Source: an uncultured Ruminococcus sp. | Lineage (GTDB): Bacteria; Bacillota_A; Clostridia; RUG12999 | NCBI GenBank assembly: GCA_902783995.1 | Contig: CACZTG010000174.1 | Span: forward strand, 1-13,609 | Reading direction: 5' to 3' | DNA length: 13,609 bases | Shown: in pieces, positions 1-7,292 of the stretch | Layout: each line of letters begins with the position of its first letter | Position numbering within the stretch: the stretch's first letter is position 1 | The notes under the pieces: model-generated | What the model was told of the DNA's origin: nothing | Database searches by the model: none | The model's input: the letters and a program-made list of their open reading frames with translations, nothing else | Position numbers and translations under genes: made by a program

Positions 1-56
1 CACACGTACTAAGGCGAGATTTAAAGGACGAAATATACCTTCGTTTTTCAGCCTCT

Positions 57-113
57 GTTCAGCTTAATGACTTTGTCATTAAGCTGAGGAGCAAAATTGT
101 ATTTGCTCCTTTT
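57..113. repeat. Two adjacent strong hairpins downstream of trpB
   Basis: Two perfect inverted repeats lie back to back between the trpB stop and the window edge. The first pairs 60-71 with 75-86 (12 bp, TTT triloop). The second pairs 87-95 with 102-110 (9 bp, 6-nt loop) and is followed on the plus strand by TTTT. Read on the minus strand neither hairpin has a following U-run, so a classical intrinsic terminator for trpB is not obvious. The second hairpin fits better as a weak terminator for a plus-strand gene ending left of the window. They could also belong to a dispersed intergenic repeat. The pairing is directly visible; the function is inference. Confidence 0.45.
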
Positions 114-134
114 AAAAATTATTCTGCTTTAAAA

Positions 135-1508
135 TTATTCTACTTTCGGAAGATTTGCCGTATATTTCGCGATTTCCTCATCGGTCGGGATATAGTCGCT
201 CATTTCACCTTCATGGAATTTCTCATAAGCAACCATATCAAAATATCCTGTTCCGGTAAGACCGAATACAATTGTCTTTTCTTCGCCCGTTTCCTTGCAT
301 TTTAATGCCTCGTCAATAGCGGCTTTAATCGCGTGACTGCTTTCGGGAGCGGGGAGTATGCCTTCTGTTCTCGCGAACTGCTCCGCAGCTTCAAACACAT
401 CGGTTTGTTTTACGGAAACCGCTTCCATATATCCGTCCGCGTAAAGCTGTGAAAGTATAGAACTCATACCGTGATAACGAAGTCCTCCGGCGTGATTGGG
501 CGCGGGAATAAAGTCACTGCCAAGGGTGTACATTTTGGCGAGCGGACATACCATACCGGTATCGCAGAAATCATAGGCAAACGTGCCTCTTGTAAAGCTG
601 GGACACGAAGCGGGCTCAACCGCGATAATACGGTAATCCTTTTCACCGCGGAGCTTTTCACCCATAAACGGAGCGATAAGACCGCCGAGATTTGAGCCGC
701 CGCCGGCGCAGCCGATAATAATATCCGCTTTTATTCCGTACTTATCGAGAGCAGCTTTTGTTTCAAGTCCTATTACCGATTGATGTAAAAGTACCTGATT
801 GAGAACACTGCCGAGAACGTAACGGTAACCTTCGTTTGTCGTCGCAACCTCAACCGCCTCGGAAATAGCGCAGCCGAGACTTCCGGTTGTGCCGGGATGC
901 TTTTCGAGAATTTTTCTTCCGATTTCCGTTTCCATAGAAGGCGACGGTGTTACAGAAGCGCCGTATGTGCGCATAACCTCTCTGCGGAACGGTTTTTGCT
1001 CGTATGATACTTTAACCATATATACTTTACAGTCAAGACCGAAATACGCGCACGCCATAGAAAGAGCCGTACCCCATTGACCTGCGCCCGTTTCGGTGGT
1101 AACACCTTTTAAGCCTTGTTTCTTTGCGTAATAAGCCTGTGCTATTGCCGAATTAAGCTTGTGACTTCCGCTTGTGTTGTTGCCTTCAAATTTATAATAA
1201 ATTTTTGCGGGAGTGCCGAGCTTTTCTTCAAGGCGGTATGCGCGCATAAGGGGAGAAGGACGGTACATTTTGTAATAATCGCGGATTTCCTTCGGGATTT
1301 CAAAATACGCGGTGTCGTTGTCAAGCTCCTGAGCGACAAGCTCCTCACAGAAAACGCCCGAGAGCTCCTCGGCTTTCATCGGTTCGAGTGTTCCGGGATT
1401 AAGAAGCGGAGCGGGTTTGTTTTTCATATCCGCGCGCATATTATACCATGCCTTCGGAATCTCGTTTTCTTCAAGATAAATTTTGTAGGGGATTTTGTTT
1501 TCAGACAT
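135..1508 (-). CDS. trpB: Tryptophan synthase beta chain, TrpB2 type (PLP-dependent)
   Basis: A 457-residue pyridoxal-phosphate enzyme that condenses indole with serine to give tryptophan. The PLP lysine is K117 in GNNTSGSHKLNS. The catalytic glutamate region is ETGAGQWG (about 139-146), whose Trp is typical of the TrpB2 subfamily rather than TrpB1 (QHG). The phosphate-binding loop CAGGGSN is at 267-273. The N-terminal extension and 457-residue length also fit TrpB2. The start is taken at ATG 1508 (MSENKIPYK), which has AAAGGAGA 7 nt upstream. An ATG 18 nt earlier overlaps that ribosome-binding site and is unlikely. No trpA or other trp gene is next to it, so it may work on salvaged indole or with a TrpA encoded elsewhere. 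Expression is controlled by the T-box leader immediately upstream. Confidence 0.95.
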   Translation of the reverse strand: MSENKIPYKIYLEENEIPKAWYNMRADMKNKPAPLLNPGTLEPMKAEELSGVFCEELVAQELDNDTAYFEIPKEIRDYYKMYRPSPLMRAYRLEEKLGTPAKIYYKFEGNNTSGSHKLNSAIAQAYYAKKQGLKGVTTETGAGQWGTALSMACAYFGLDCKVYMVKVSYEQKPFRREVMRTYGASVTPSPSMETEIGRKILEKHPGTTGSLGCAISEAVEVATTNEGYRYVLGSVLNQVLLHQSVIGLETKAALDKYGIKADIIIGCAGGGSNLGGLIAPFMGEKLRGEKDYRIIAVEPASCPSFTRGTFAYDFCDTGMVCPLAKMYTLGSDFIPAPNHAGGLRYHGMSSILSQLYADGYMEAVSVKQTDVFEAAEQFARTEGILPAPESSHAIKAAIDEALKCKETGEEKTIVFGLTGTGYFDMVAYEKFHEGEMSDYIPTDEEIAKYTANLPKVE

Positions 1509-1541
1509 TTTAAAGTCTCCTTTCATAATAATTATTTAAAT

Positions 1542-1581
1542 AAAAAAGTCCCTGATATGCATAAATATGCAAATCAAGGAC
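1542..1581 (-). terminator. T-box-controlled intrinsic terminator before trpB
   Basis: On the minus strand GTCCTTGAT (1581-1573) pairs over 9 bp with ATCAGGGAC (1556-1548), with further inner pairing tgcat/atgca, and is followed by TTTTTTATTT. The 5' arm shares CCTTG with the 3' arm of the antiterminator, so the two folds exclude each other. This is the attenuation switch of the T-box leader. Confidence 0.93.
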
Positions 1582-1790
1582 GAAAAAACTTTTCCGTGGT
1601 GCCACCTTGTTTTGAGCCTTTGACAGCTCCTCAGCGAGATACCAGCATATCTCCGACTTATAACGCAAGTCCTACGTCGGCGCATTTAACGCCGCCCTCG
1701 GCAGGCCATATTACTCGGTAACCTTTGTGAAACTCTCACCGTCATTCACTCGCTTTAAAAGATTTCTTCCGATTTTTCTCTGCCTCAACG
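1542..1790 (-). ncRNA. T-box leader riboswitch, tRNA-Trp specific
   Basis: The trpB leader has a complete T-box architecture. The Stem I base pairs GGCAG (1784-1780) with CTGCC (1704-1700), with AGAGA just inside the 5' arm. A UGG codon (1708-1706) sits in the specifier position just before the 3' base. Intermediate hairpins follow, including ccgac/gtcgg and gagata/tatctc. The T-box sequence AAGGTGGCACCACGG is at 1608-1594. The antiterminator pairs CAAGG (1609-1605) with CCTTG (1579-1575), plus ACGGAAAA with TTTTTCGT, leaving a UGGC bulge. UGGC is complementary to GCCA, the end expected for tRNA-Trp with discriminator G73, which independently supports Trp specificity. Uncharged tRNA-Trp would stabilise the antiterminator and switch trpB on. 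The exact Stem I fold above the specifier is not worked out here. Confidence 0.93.
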
Positions 1791-1814
1791 GTTTGGAATA
1801 TTTAATTTAGGATA

Positions 1815-1843
1815 ATTATACAACACTTTTTTTCATTTGTCAA
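1815..1843 (-). promoter_or_regulatory. Sigma-A promoter of the T-box/trpB transcript
   Basis: Reading the minus strand, TTGACA (1843-1838), exactly 17 nt, then TATAAT (1820-1815): a perfect consensus. The start site would fall near 1808, about 25 nt upstream of the Stem I base, so the whole T-box is in the leader. The roughly 100 nt between this promoter and the toxin gene (1844-1947) is AT-rich and shows no further gene or clear terminator. Confidence 0.92.
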
Positions 1844-1947
1844 TAGTTTTTTAAAATTTTTTTTGATTTTTTGATTTTGCATAAGTGAAACCCGGAACGC
1901 ACATATCTTGTTTTGATTAAAACACTTAAAATATGCTTGGGTGAACA

Positions 1948-2166
1948 TTATATTTTACTGTTAAAATACTCCTCTGTTACAGAAAGCTGCTTTTTTAAAA
2001 TTTCCTTCCACAAAAAGCCCTTGATTTCGCCGCTCCCACGCGATACCTTCGTAAACCTTATATTTCCGTCTTTATCAAATTTTCGGTAGTAATAGTGGTC
2101 GGTACTTTTATAAAGCTCCCAACCGTCGTGCTCACAGAACCTTTTTAAATCTTTCCAGCTCGGCAT
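1948..2166 (-). CDS. HicA-like mRNA interferase toxin (putative)
   Basis: A 72-residue basic protein matching the HicA layout. A short N-terminal helix is followed by GWELYKSTDHYYYRK, with H24 at the place of the catalytic His of HicA (usual context G-S-H-H), then a strand-rich segment and a final helix. HicA toxins are small dsRBD-fold RNases that cleave mRNA. The start is taken at ATG 2166, since GGAG lies 10 nt upstream; a GTG at 2175 sits only 1 nt after that GGAG. The gene overlaps the 3' end of the antitoxin gene by 22 nt, as is usual for translationally coupled toxin-antitoxin pairs. In canonical hicAB the toxin gene commonly comes first, whereas here it is second. The usual Gly before the His pair is replaced (TDH). 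HicA assignment is by pattern only; toxicity is inferred. Confidence 0.72.
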   Translation of the reverse strand: MPSWKDLKRFCEHDGWELYKSTDHYYYRKFDKDGNIRFTKVSRGSGEIKGFLWKEILKKQLSVTEEYFNSKI

Positions 2167-2570
2167 TTGATACACGCTCCTATTTTTTTTATATCATCAA
2201 GGATAAGAGCTTTAAAAATGTATGGAACCTCTTTTTTTCTGTTGGGGGCTGAAGCCCACATATTAAATTCGTTGTAAAAATCAACTGAATAGTCAAGTAT
2301 GGACTTTGCAAGCAAATTTAAAGCTTCATTTTCATCTGAGCCGTTCTCTGCCAAAGGAAGCTCGTTTAAGGAAAGCGTAATACTTCCGTCTTTTTCGGTG
2401 TATTTTACCGCCGAAAAAGAATAGCCCGATAATAGCTCACTTATAAATTCAATGTTGGATAAAAGCATATAGTCACGTGTTTTTTTTATAAAAGCCGGCT
2501 TTTCTCTGATAACATTTTCAGAAACCTCACTCCAGTTTTTTCTTACATCAGTAGCATTAACCGTAAGCAT
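2145..2570 (-). CDS. Antitoxin with Phd/YefM-like N-terminus and HicB-like C-terminus
   Basis: A 141-residue protein paired with the HicA-like toxin. Residues 2-46 (VNATDVRKNWSEV, then KPAFIKKTRDYMLLSN) have the spacing of a Phd/YefM DNA-binding antitoxin domain: an Ala-x-x-hR-x-x-h-S helix, then strand-turn-strand ending in a conserved hydrophobic face. Residues 62-105 (GSITLSLNELPLAENGSDEN, then an ALNLLAKSILDYSVDFYNE helix) resemble the degenerate RNase H-like core of HicB, where a strand and 'hPeh..eGdt.eEA' precede a long helix. The preferred start is ATG 2570, 9 nt after GAGGAG; an ATG at 2579 directly abuts that ribosome-binding site. The protein would neutralise the toxin and repress the shared promoter. 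The domain reading is from pattern and needs a profile search. Confidence 0.72.
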   Translation of the reverse strand: MLTVNATDVRKNWSEVSENVIREKPAFIKKTRDYMLLSNIEFISELLSGYSFSAVKYTEKDGSITLSLNELPLAENGSDENEALNLLAKSILDYSVDFYNEFNMWASAPNRKKEVPYIFKALILDDIKKIGACIKCRAGKI

Positions 2571-2595
2571 TTTTTTCATCTCCTCTTCACCTCCT

Positions 2596-2624
2596 ATTAT
2601 ATCACATAATGTACACTTTGTCAA
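2596..2624 (-). promoter_or_regulatory. Extended -10 sigma-A promoter of the toxin-antitoxin module
   Basis: On the minus strand TTGACA (2624-2619), 17 nt, TATAAT (2601-2596), preceded by TGA, which gives an extended -10. It is a perfect consensus. The expected start site is only about 10 to 20 nt before the antitoxin start, so the leader is very short. Confidence 0.92.
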
Positions 2625-2635
2625 TAGTGTTCACA
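2610..2635. promoter_or_regulatory. Candidate antitoxin operator (imperfect inverted repeat over -35)
   Basis: On the plus strand TGTACAC (2610-2616), 10 nt, then GTGTTCACA (2627-2635) form an imperfect inverted repeat that spans the -35 hexamer. This is a sensible place for autorepression by the antitoxin with a Phd-like domain. The repeat is short and imperfect, so the call is tentative. Confidence 0.3.
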
Positions 2636-2688
2636 GTGATATTTTATGAGGTTATAGGTAAAATTATACCGGGAATTATTGTTAAAAT

Positions 2689-2739
2689 ACAAAACGAGGC
2701 TTATAAATCCGTTTAAAAAGGATTTAAGCCCCGTTTTGT
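2689..2739 (-). terminator. Intrinsic terminator of the exported-protein gene
   Basis: A long hairpin 18 nt past the stop at 2757. ACAAAACG pairs with CGTTTTGT (8 bp), then GGCTT with AAGCC, a small bulge, and AAATCC with GGATTT around a 9-nt loop. On the minus strand it is followed by ATTTTAAC and its 3' arm carries TTTTG. It separates this gene from the toxin-antitoxin promoter. Confidence 0.82.
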
Positions 2740-2756
2740 TTATTCAAATTTACAAA

Positions 2757-4928
2757 TTAATAATAAACAACTATCTCCATAACTTTGCCAATATCGTTCA
2801 GTCTTGCAAAAACATAAGCGTCCTCGGTATCGATATCGGATACTGTGCCTTTATAAGGTTTTCTTCGCATGGAATCAAAAAAAGTTACCTTCGTATTATC
2901 AAATACGGATATGTAATTTGCGGAGCCCGGATTATCGATATCAAAATCACCGTAACCGGGGTTTTTACCGAGATATACCTTGTTATTTTTGACTCCGAGA
3001 ACGTATCCGCTTATAAAGCCGCCCTCATCAATGCCGTTTGTCACAGCACTTGAAACTGCCGCGGTCGCATCACGCATTTTAAGTATATTTGTCATGCGGG
3101 TGCCGAGCTTAACTATGTTCTTTGCGTTTTTATTTACATATAAAATATCGCCCTTCTCAATATAGCGTATATCAAGGTAGCTGCCGTCGGTAACGAAAGC
3201 TCCCGATAAATCAGCCTCATAAAATTCGGTTACGTCTGAATCATCCGAGGCAAAAAGCCTTACTGTTTCACCGCCCTGCATGCCCTTTAAGGTGTAATAG
3301 TACTCATCGTCAATAAGGCTCATACCTACCGAGCTTACGATAAACATATCCGATTCATAATTGACCGAAGGATAAATCAGCCCGAGCATAATACCTATTT
3401 CATTATCATCGTTAATGCCGTATAACGAGAAGGAGTAATTTGCGCCGCTTATCAAATCCTTTTTTTCAAGAAGTGCAATTCTGCTTTCGTCAATGTCATA
3501 GCGCGGGGGGATTTCCGAGCTGAGCGCAAATATTTTTGTGTCATCGGTCACATAATAGCCCGCGTAGTCACCGTTGTAATATTTTTTATCAAACATATTC
3601 GCTGTGTCAGACTCTGTTAAGCTCATAATTGCAGATTGTCCCGCTGCAATTGTTTTTATAAGTCCTTCGGTATTTGTCTTATACGCAATCATATCATTAA
3701 CAACAATGTCGGCGCTGCGGGAATCTTTTGCAGCAACATAAAGGTCCTTGCCGATGTTTAATATATTTACGGTACTTCCATCGTAAGGCACATAAATACT
3801 TGAAAGCTTGGATCCGTTTACGGTGGTGTTTAAATCAAGGGTTCTCCATACACCGTCCGTTCCGTAAACACGCACGCTTCCTCCGTTAACCTCGCCGCCG
3901 CGCATGTCAAGCGTAATAAGCGTCGCAAAACCGTAATTATATGAGCTGTTATTTCCTTTTAAATATATAATCCTGCCGTTAATGCAAAGATAATATATAC
4001 CCTCGGCGCCCGGTTCAAGATACTTTTCGTTTACCCCGTTATAGTATTTATATTCGTTTTCCGTACCGTCACTTTCAATGCAGACGGTCATTTCATCGTA
4101 ATCTATGGACGTAACCTTTCCGGTAACCTTACTGTCGGTAACATAGACGGTTCCCGAGTTAAGAACATTATCATCAAGCTCTGCGCCCGCAATACTTAAA
4201 ACATCACCCTTTTTTATATCGCCGGCGGAAATTTTCATACCTTTTTTATATACTTCGGAATAACCGGCAGGTAAAATTATCCTGGATAACGATAACATAG
4301 TTGAAATGGTCAGGGTTTCCGATACTATTGTATAATTATCACCGGAACCTTTGGAAGATGATTTTACAACCATGTATTTATATGTCACAGCGTCGATTTT
4401 GTCGTATATTCCGTCACTGTCCGTATCGTTAAGGCACAATTCTATATCTTCTGCGTCTATATAGTCATAAATGTCATATACCGATACGGTTTCATACTCT
4501 CCACTGTTGAATTTAAACGATATATTATCAGCCAGAACAACTGTTTTTATCTCGTCATCATCATTCGTATAATAACGCAATCTGTTGCCGGAAATATTAT
4601 AAATATCATCACTGTTAAGGCGTATTTCGGTGCTGTCATCGGGTTCGTCAATCGGGTCGTCCGGCGTCGGGTCGTCCGGCTTCTGATTGACCGGGAACTC
4701 ATCAATTATCCTTGCCGCGTATTTAAGTATAAGCACTGCGTCATAAGTTGTAATAAAGCCGTCTCCGTCAACATCACCTATAAGCGGTCCGTACGCTATT
4801 CCTCCTCCCGAGCTGCCCGAACTTCCCGAAGATGCTGTCTCACCCGGATTTGCCGCAAGCGCCGTACAGGGCAGAACCGCAATAATAAGCGCAAGCATAA
4901 CTAAAAATAACAGTTTTTTACTTTTCAT
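2757..4928 (-). CDS. Large secreted protein with dockerin-like calcium loop
   Basis: A 723-residue exported protein of unknown function. Residues 1-25 are a Sec signal peptide (KSKK, hydrophobic core, cleavage near TALA-A). A Gly/Ser linker follows (about 32-43), then one dockerin-type loop DVDGDGFITTYD at 52-63, with acids at loop positions 1, 3, 5 and 12, and a following helix. A true type I dockerin has two such segments, and only one is present here. A Pro/Asp-rich spacer (about 83-99) leads to a long beta-rich region. That region holds a second 12-residue Asp loop, DTDSDGIYDKID (168-179), and short repeated 'gkVtsId.d..tV' strands. It most resembles surface or S-layer-associated proteins of Clostridia. 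The start is ATG 4928 because it begins the signal peptide; GGAAGGAAAG lies upstream. It has its own consensus promoter, although readthrough from walI is possible. Confidence 0.9.
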   Translation of the reverse strand: MKSKKLLFLVMLALIIAVLPCTALAANPGETASSGSSGSSGGGIAYGPLIGDVDGDGFITTYDAVLILKYAARIIDEFPVNQKPDDPTPDDPIDEPDDSTEIRLNSDDIYNISGNRLRYYTNDDDEIKTVVLADNISFKFNSGEYETVSVYDIYDYIDAEDIELCLNDTDSDGIYDKIDAVTYKYMVVKSSSKGSGDNYTIVSETLTISTMLSLSRIILPAGYSEVYKKGMKISAGDIKKGDVLSIAGAELDDNVLNSGTVYVTDSKVTGKVTSIDYDEMTVCIESDGTENEYKYYNGVNEKYLEPGAEGIYYLCINGRIIYLKGNNSSYNYGFATLITLDMRGGEVNGGSVRVYGTDGVWRTLDLNTTVNGSKLSSIYVPYDGSTVNILNIGKDLYVAAKDSRSADIVVNDMIAYKTNTEGLIKTIAAGQSAIMSLTESDTANMFDKKYYNGDYAGYYVTDDTKIFALSSEIPPRYDIDESRIALLEKKDLISGANYSFSLYGINDDNEIGIMLGLIYPSVNYESDMFIVSSVGMSLIDDEYYYTLKGMQGGETVRLFASDDSDVTEFYEADLSGAFVTDGSYLDIRYIEKGDILYVNKNAKNIVKLGTRMTNILKMRDATAAVSSAVTNGIDEGGFISGYVLGVKNNKVYLGKNPGYGDFDIDNPGSANYISVFDNTKVTFFDSMRRKPYKGTVSDIDTEDAYVFARLNDIGKVMEIVVYY

Positions 4929-4970
4929 TTTTCTGACACTTTCCTTCCGTTTTTTAGATTTTATATTGAT

Positions 4971-4999
4971 ATTATACCAAATAATAGTAATTTTGTCAA
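4971..4999 (-). promoter_or_regulatory. Extended -10 promoter overlapping the walI stop codon
   Basis: On the minus strand TTGACA (4999-4994), 17 nt, TATAAT (4976-4971), preceded by TGG, which gives an extended -10. The TGA stop codon of walI (4998-4996) lies inside the -35 hexamer. This gives the exported-protein gene a strong start of its own directly at the end of the wal cluster. Confidence 0.92.
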
Positions 5000-5832
5000 T
5001 ATTTATACAAGAATTCACCGTTTGTAGCGTCAAATATATAATTTTCACCGGTTTTTAATATTATTCTGTATGCGGGAAGAAGCGTGAGAAGTATAGGGCT
5101 TTCGTTTTCGGGCAGACCGCCGAGAGTATAGCCGGTCTGGATGTCAACGATTTCATTTTTTGTAATTCCTTCCGCGGAAAGAAGATTTATCAAAACTTTT
5201 GTGCTGTCAACGCATAAGGCACTGGCGTCCTGCCGGTCGTAAACCTCCGGCCAGTAGCCGTTAATTTTTTCAAGCGTGCCGTCGGGCATAATGTATATAT
5301 CAAGATAACTTTCATATAGGGGATAACCGTCTATTTCTTTTCCAAACTTTATATAATAGCCGTTTTCACCCGACGTAAAATCTCTTACGGCATCGGTCTG
5401 AACGTCAAAACCGCAGCTGTTCAGATATTTTGAAGCGCGCTCAATAGCGTTGTTTTCGCTTATATCCGGAATTTTTACGGTTTTATCATGGTTTTCAAAG
5501 CTGAACGCAACGGCGCTGAATGTTATTTTACCTTTTTCATTTTCGTAAACGTTTTCGGATGATTTTGCTTTTCCTATAAGATTTTCAGCCAGGTCCTGCC
5601 TGTTATCGATAGAATTTGAAATCTCCGGCTTTTTCATATAAAGCGTTTTGCGGCTTATTATATCCGGATTTATTGTGATACCCGCTTTTCGCAATACAGA
5701 TACGGTTTCGTTTACTGTCTGCTGAGAAACCTCGTTGCCGAGACCGGTTTTGAAAAACATATTATATAACAAAAAGATATCAACAAACAGAAAAAGAAAA
5801 ATCAGTATGGTTTTGATTTTTGACCAGGACAT
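4996..5832 (-). CDS. walI: WalI (YycI), membrane regulator of WalK
   Basis: A 278-residue single-pass membrane protein with a short cytoplasmic N-terminus (MSWSKIKT), one transmembrane helix at about 7-27 (ILIFLFLFVDIFLLYNMF), and an extracytoplasmic domain. The MxWSKIKT-hydrophobic-LLY opening and the two PepSY-like beta segments (for example GYPLYESYLDIYIMPDGT, then the NGYWP turn) match the YycI family. In Bacillus, WalI and WalH contact the WalK transmembrane region and set its kinase activity. The gene follows walH by 18 nt with AAGGAGGAGC as a strong ribosome-binding site, so the two are cotranscribed. The stop codon is embedded in the promoter of the next gene. Confidence 0.88.
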   Translation of the reverse strand: MSWSKIKTILIFLFLFVDIFLLYNMFFKTGLGNEVSQQTVNETVSVLRKAGITINPDIISRKTLYMKKPEISNSIDNRQDLAENLIGKAKSSENVYENEKGKITFSAVAFSFENHDKTVKIPDISENNAIERASKYLNSCGFDVQTDAVRDFTSGENGYYIKFGKEIDGYPLYESYLDIYIMPDGTLEKINGYWPEVYDRQDASALCVDSTKVLINLLSAEGITKNEIVDIQTGYTLGGLPENESPILLTLLPAYRIILKTGENYIFDATNGEFLYKY

Positions 5833-5850
5833 AAGAAGCTCCTCCTTATA

Positions 5851-7290
5851 TTATTCGGCACTGTTTGAAGGTATGGTGTATATTTTTCCGTTTTTTCCGG
5901 TGATCACGCAAAGGCAGGCATCGGCTTTTGTTTCGTTTAATTTATAGCAGGTTGAAATATCCTTGATACGGATAGGTCCGGCATCGGCTTCAATGGCGGA
6001 ATAAACAAGGTTTATCGCATCCAGAACGCCGGGAATGTTGCTGTAACCGTTTCCCTGTGACAGCTCAAAAAGATATTGTTTGTAATAAATAAGCTCGCCG
6101 CTTAAATTAAATTTCATAGTAACGGCGTGTGTTTCGGTACCTTCTTCGGTCGCGAAAACGGGAACACCCTCCGAAACATAATCAAGCCGCACAGTATATC
6201 CGTTTTCATCAGGGGATGTTATATCCGAAGCAATATAAAAAGATAAGCTGTCTGTTTCAAAAATTTCCGAAACCGCGCGCGCTTTTGAATAACCCGTGTA
6301 CAAAATATCGTAAAAAATCTCACCGTCCTGTGAATTGTTTTCGAGTGATACTCCGTGTGTTTCCTTTGCGGCATTAAATTCAAGCACGGAAATATTTTCT
6401 TTTTCCGAAAAACGCAGCGTTCCGTAGGTGTCTATATACATTGTGCCGTCAATATCCGCATATTGCTTTGCGGAGCTTTTTGACATATCAAAAAGAGAAA
6501 GAAGGAAATTTACATTTCGGTTATCAAGTGCCGAAAAACCGCCGGATACCGGTTTGAACGAAATATTTTGTAATTTTTGCTGTTCAAGGTTTATAACGGC
6601 ATTGCCGTCAATAACAATTTGACGGTTTATTTCGGAATCGGTACTGAAACCAAGTTCTTCCGCTATCGGAATGTTGGTATATCCGTCGGCATCGCTTAAA
6701 AGCTTTTCAACGGTTCTTGCACTAACCGAGGTCAACAGTTTATAAAATTCTCCTTCGGTGTAATCATATATATATATAACAAGTTTGTTTGTTGCGCTGT
6801 CGTTGGAAGTGAGAATAACCGCGCTAACATTTTTAATTTCCTCAGGGAGAGGACATCCGGTACCTTTCTCAAAAACTCCACGTTTAAAGCTGACGCCGTA
6901 ATTAAGATATATTCCCTGCGTTTTTTGAGCGGAATACCATTCTGAGGAAGGAACCTTTTCGTTATGAGTAACATTTTCCGCGCATAACAAAACGGACAGA
7001 ATGTTTCCGTAAACCGAATTATACATATCTGTCCCTTTATTAAAAATGATACGCTTTGCACCGGAAGTATATATTATTGATACCGGTGAAATTACATCAG
7101 TGCCGCTGGTAAGACTGATTTCATTATTTAAAAAGCCTCCCAAACCAACAGCTGATGCAAACTGTGTTATTAAATTTTCGTTTTCACCGCTGCCCGGTCT
7201 TCCCGACCAGGAATTTGCAAAAAGCACAACGCTTGTTGCGACAAGCAATGCAAGCAGCGTGCTTTTTAAAAGTTCGGTTCTTTTATTCAT
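5851..7290 (-). CDS. walH: WalH (YycH), membrane regulator of WalK
   Basis: A 479-residue protein with a short basic N-terminus, one transmembrane helix at about 9-27 (STLLALLVATSVVLFANSW) and a large extracytoplasmic region. The 'K...L..LV..S.vL....W' helix, the length and the position directly before walI identify it as YycH. Primary-sequence conservation of this family is low and the call leans partly on context. In Bacillus it acts with WalI to modulate the WalK sensor. The ATG is 2 nt beyond the stop of the Ig-like gene and has no good ribosome-binding site of its own (upstream is ggcgcataaaa), so its translation is probably coupled to that gene. Confidence 0.84.
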   Translation of the reverse strand: MNKRTELLKSTLLALLVATSVVLFANSWSGRPGSGENENLITQFASAVGLGGFLNNEISLTSGTDVISPVSIIYTSGAKRIIFNKGTDMYNSVYGNILSVLLCAENVTHNEKVPSSEWYSAQKTQGIYLNYGVSFKRGVFEKGTGCPLPEEIKNVSAVILTSNDSATNKLVIYIYDYTEGEFYKLLTSVSARTVEKLLSDADGYTNIPIAEELGFSTDSEINRQIVIDGNAVINLEQQKLQNISFKPVSGGFSALDNRNVNFLLSLFDMSKSSAKQYADIDGTMYIDTYGTLRFSEKENISVLEFNAAKETHGVSLENNSQDGEIFYDILYTGYSKARAVSEIFETDSLSFYIASDITSPDENGYTVRLDYVSEGVPVFATEEGTETHAVTMKFNLSGELIYYKQYLFELSQGNGYSNIPGVLDAINLVYSAIEADAGPIRIKDISTCYKLNETKADACLCVITGKNGKIYTIPSNSAE

Positions 7291-7292
7291 TT

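Noticed and set aside
1116..1721. Plus-strand open frame of 201 codons over the trpB 5' end and the T-box leader
   Set aside because: It is antisense to a well-identified enzyme and a structured leader, has no family resemblance, and its composition follows from the opposite strand.
4971..5011. Second WalR box before the exported-protein gene (TGTATA-N5-TGACAA)
   Set aside because: It differs from the WalR consensus in both half-sites and is explained by a constitutive consensus promoter.
4929..5048. N-terminal extension of the exported protein by 40 residues
   Set aside because: It would precede the clear signal peptide, overlap the end of walI, and start upstream of the mapped -35 and -10 elements. 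ATG 4928 is preferred.
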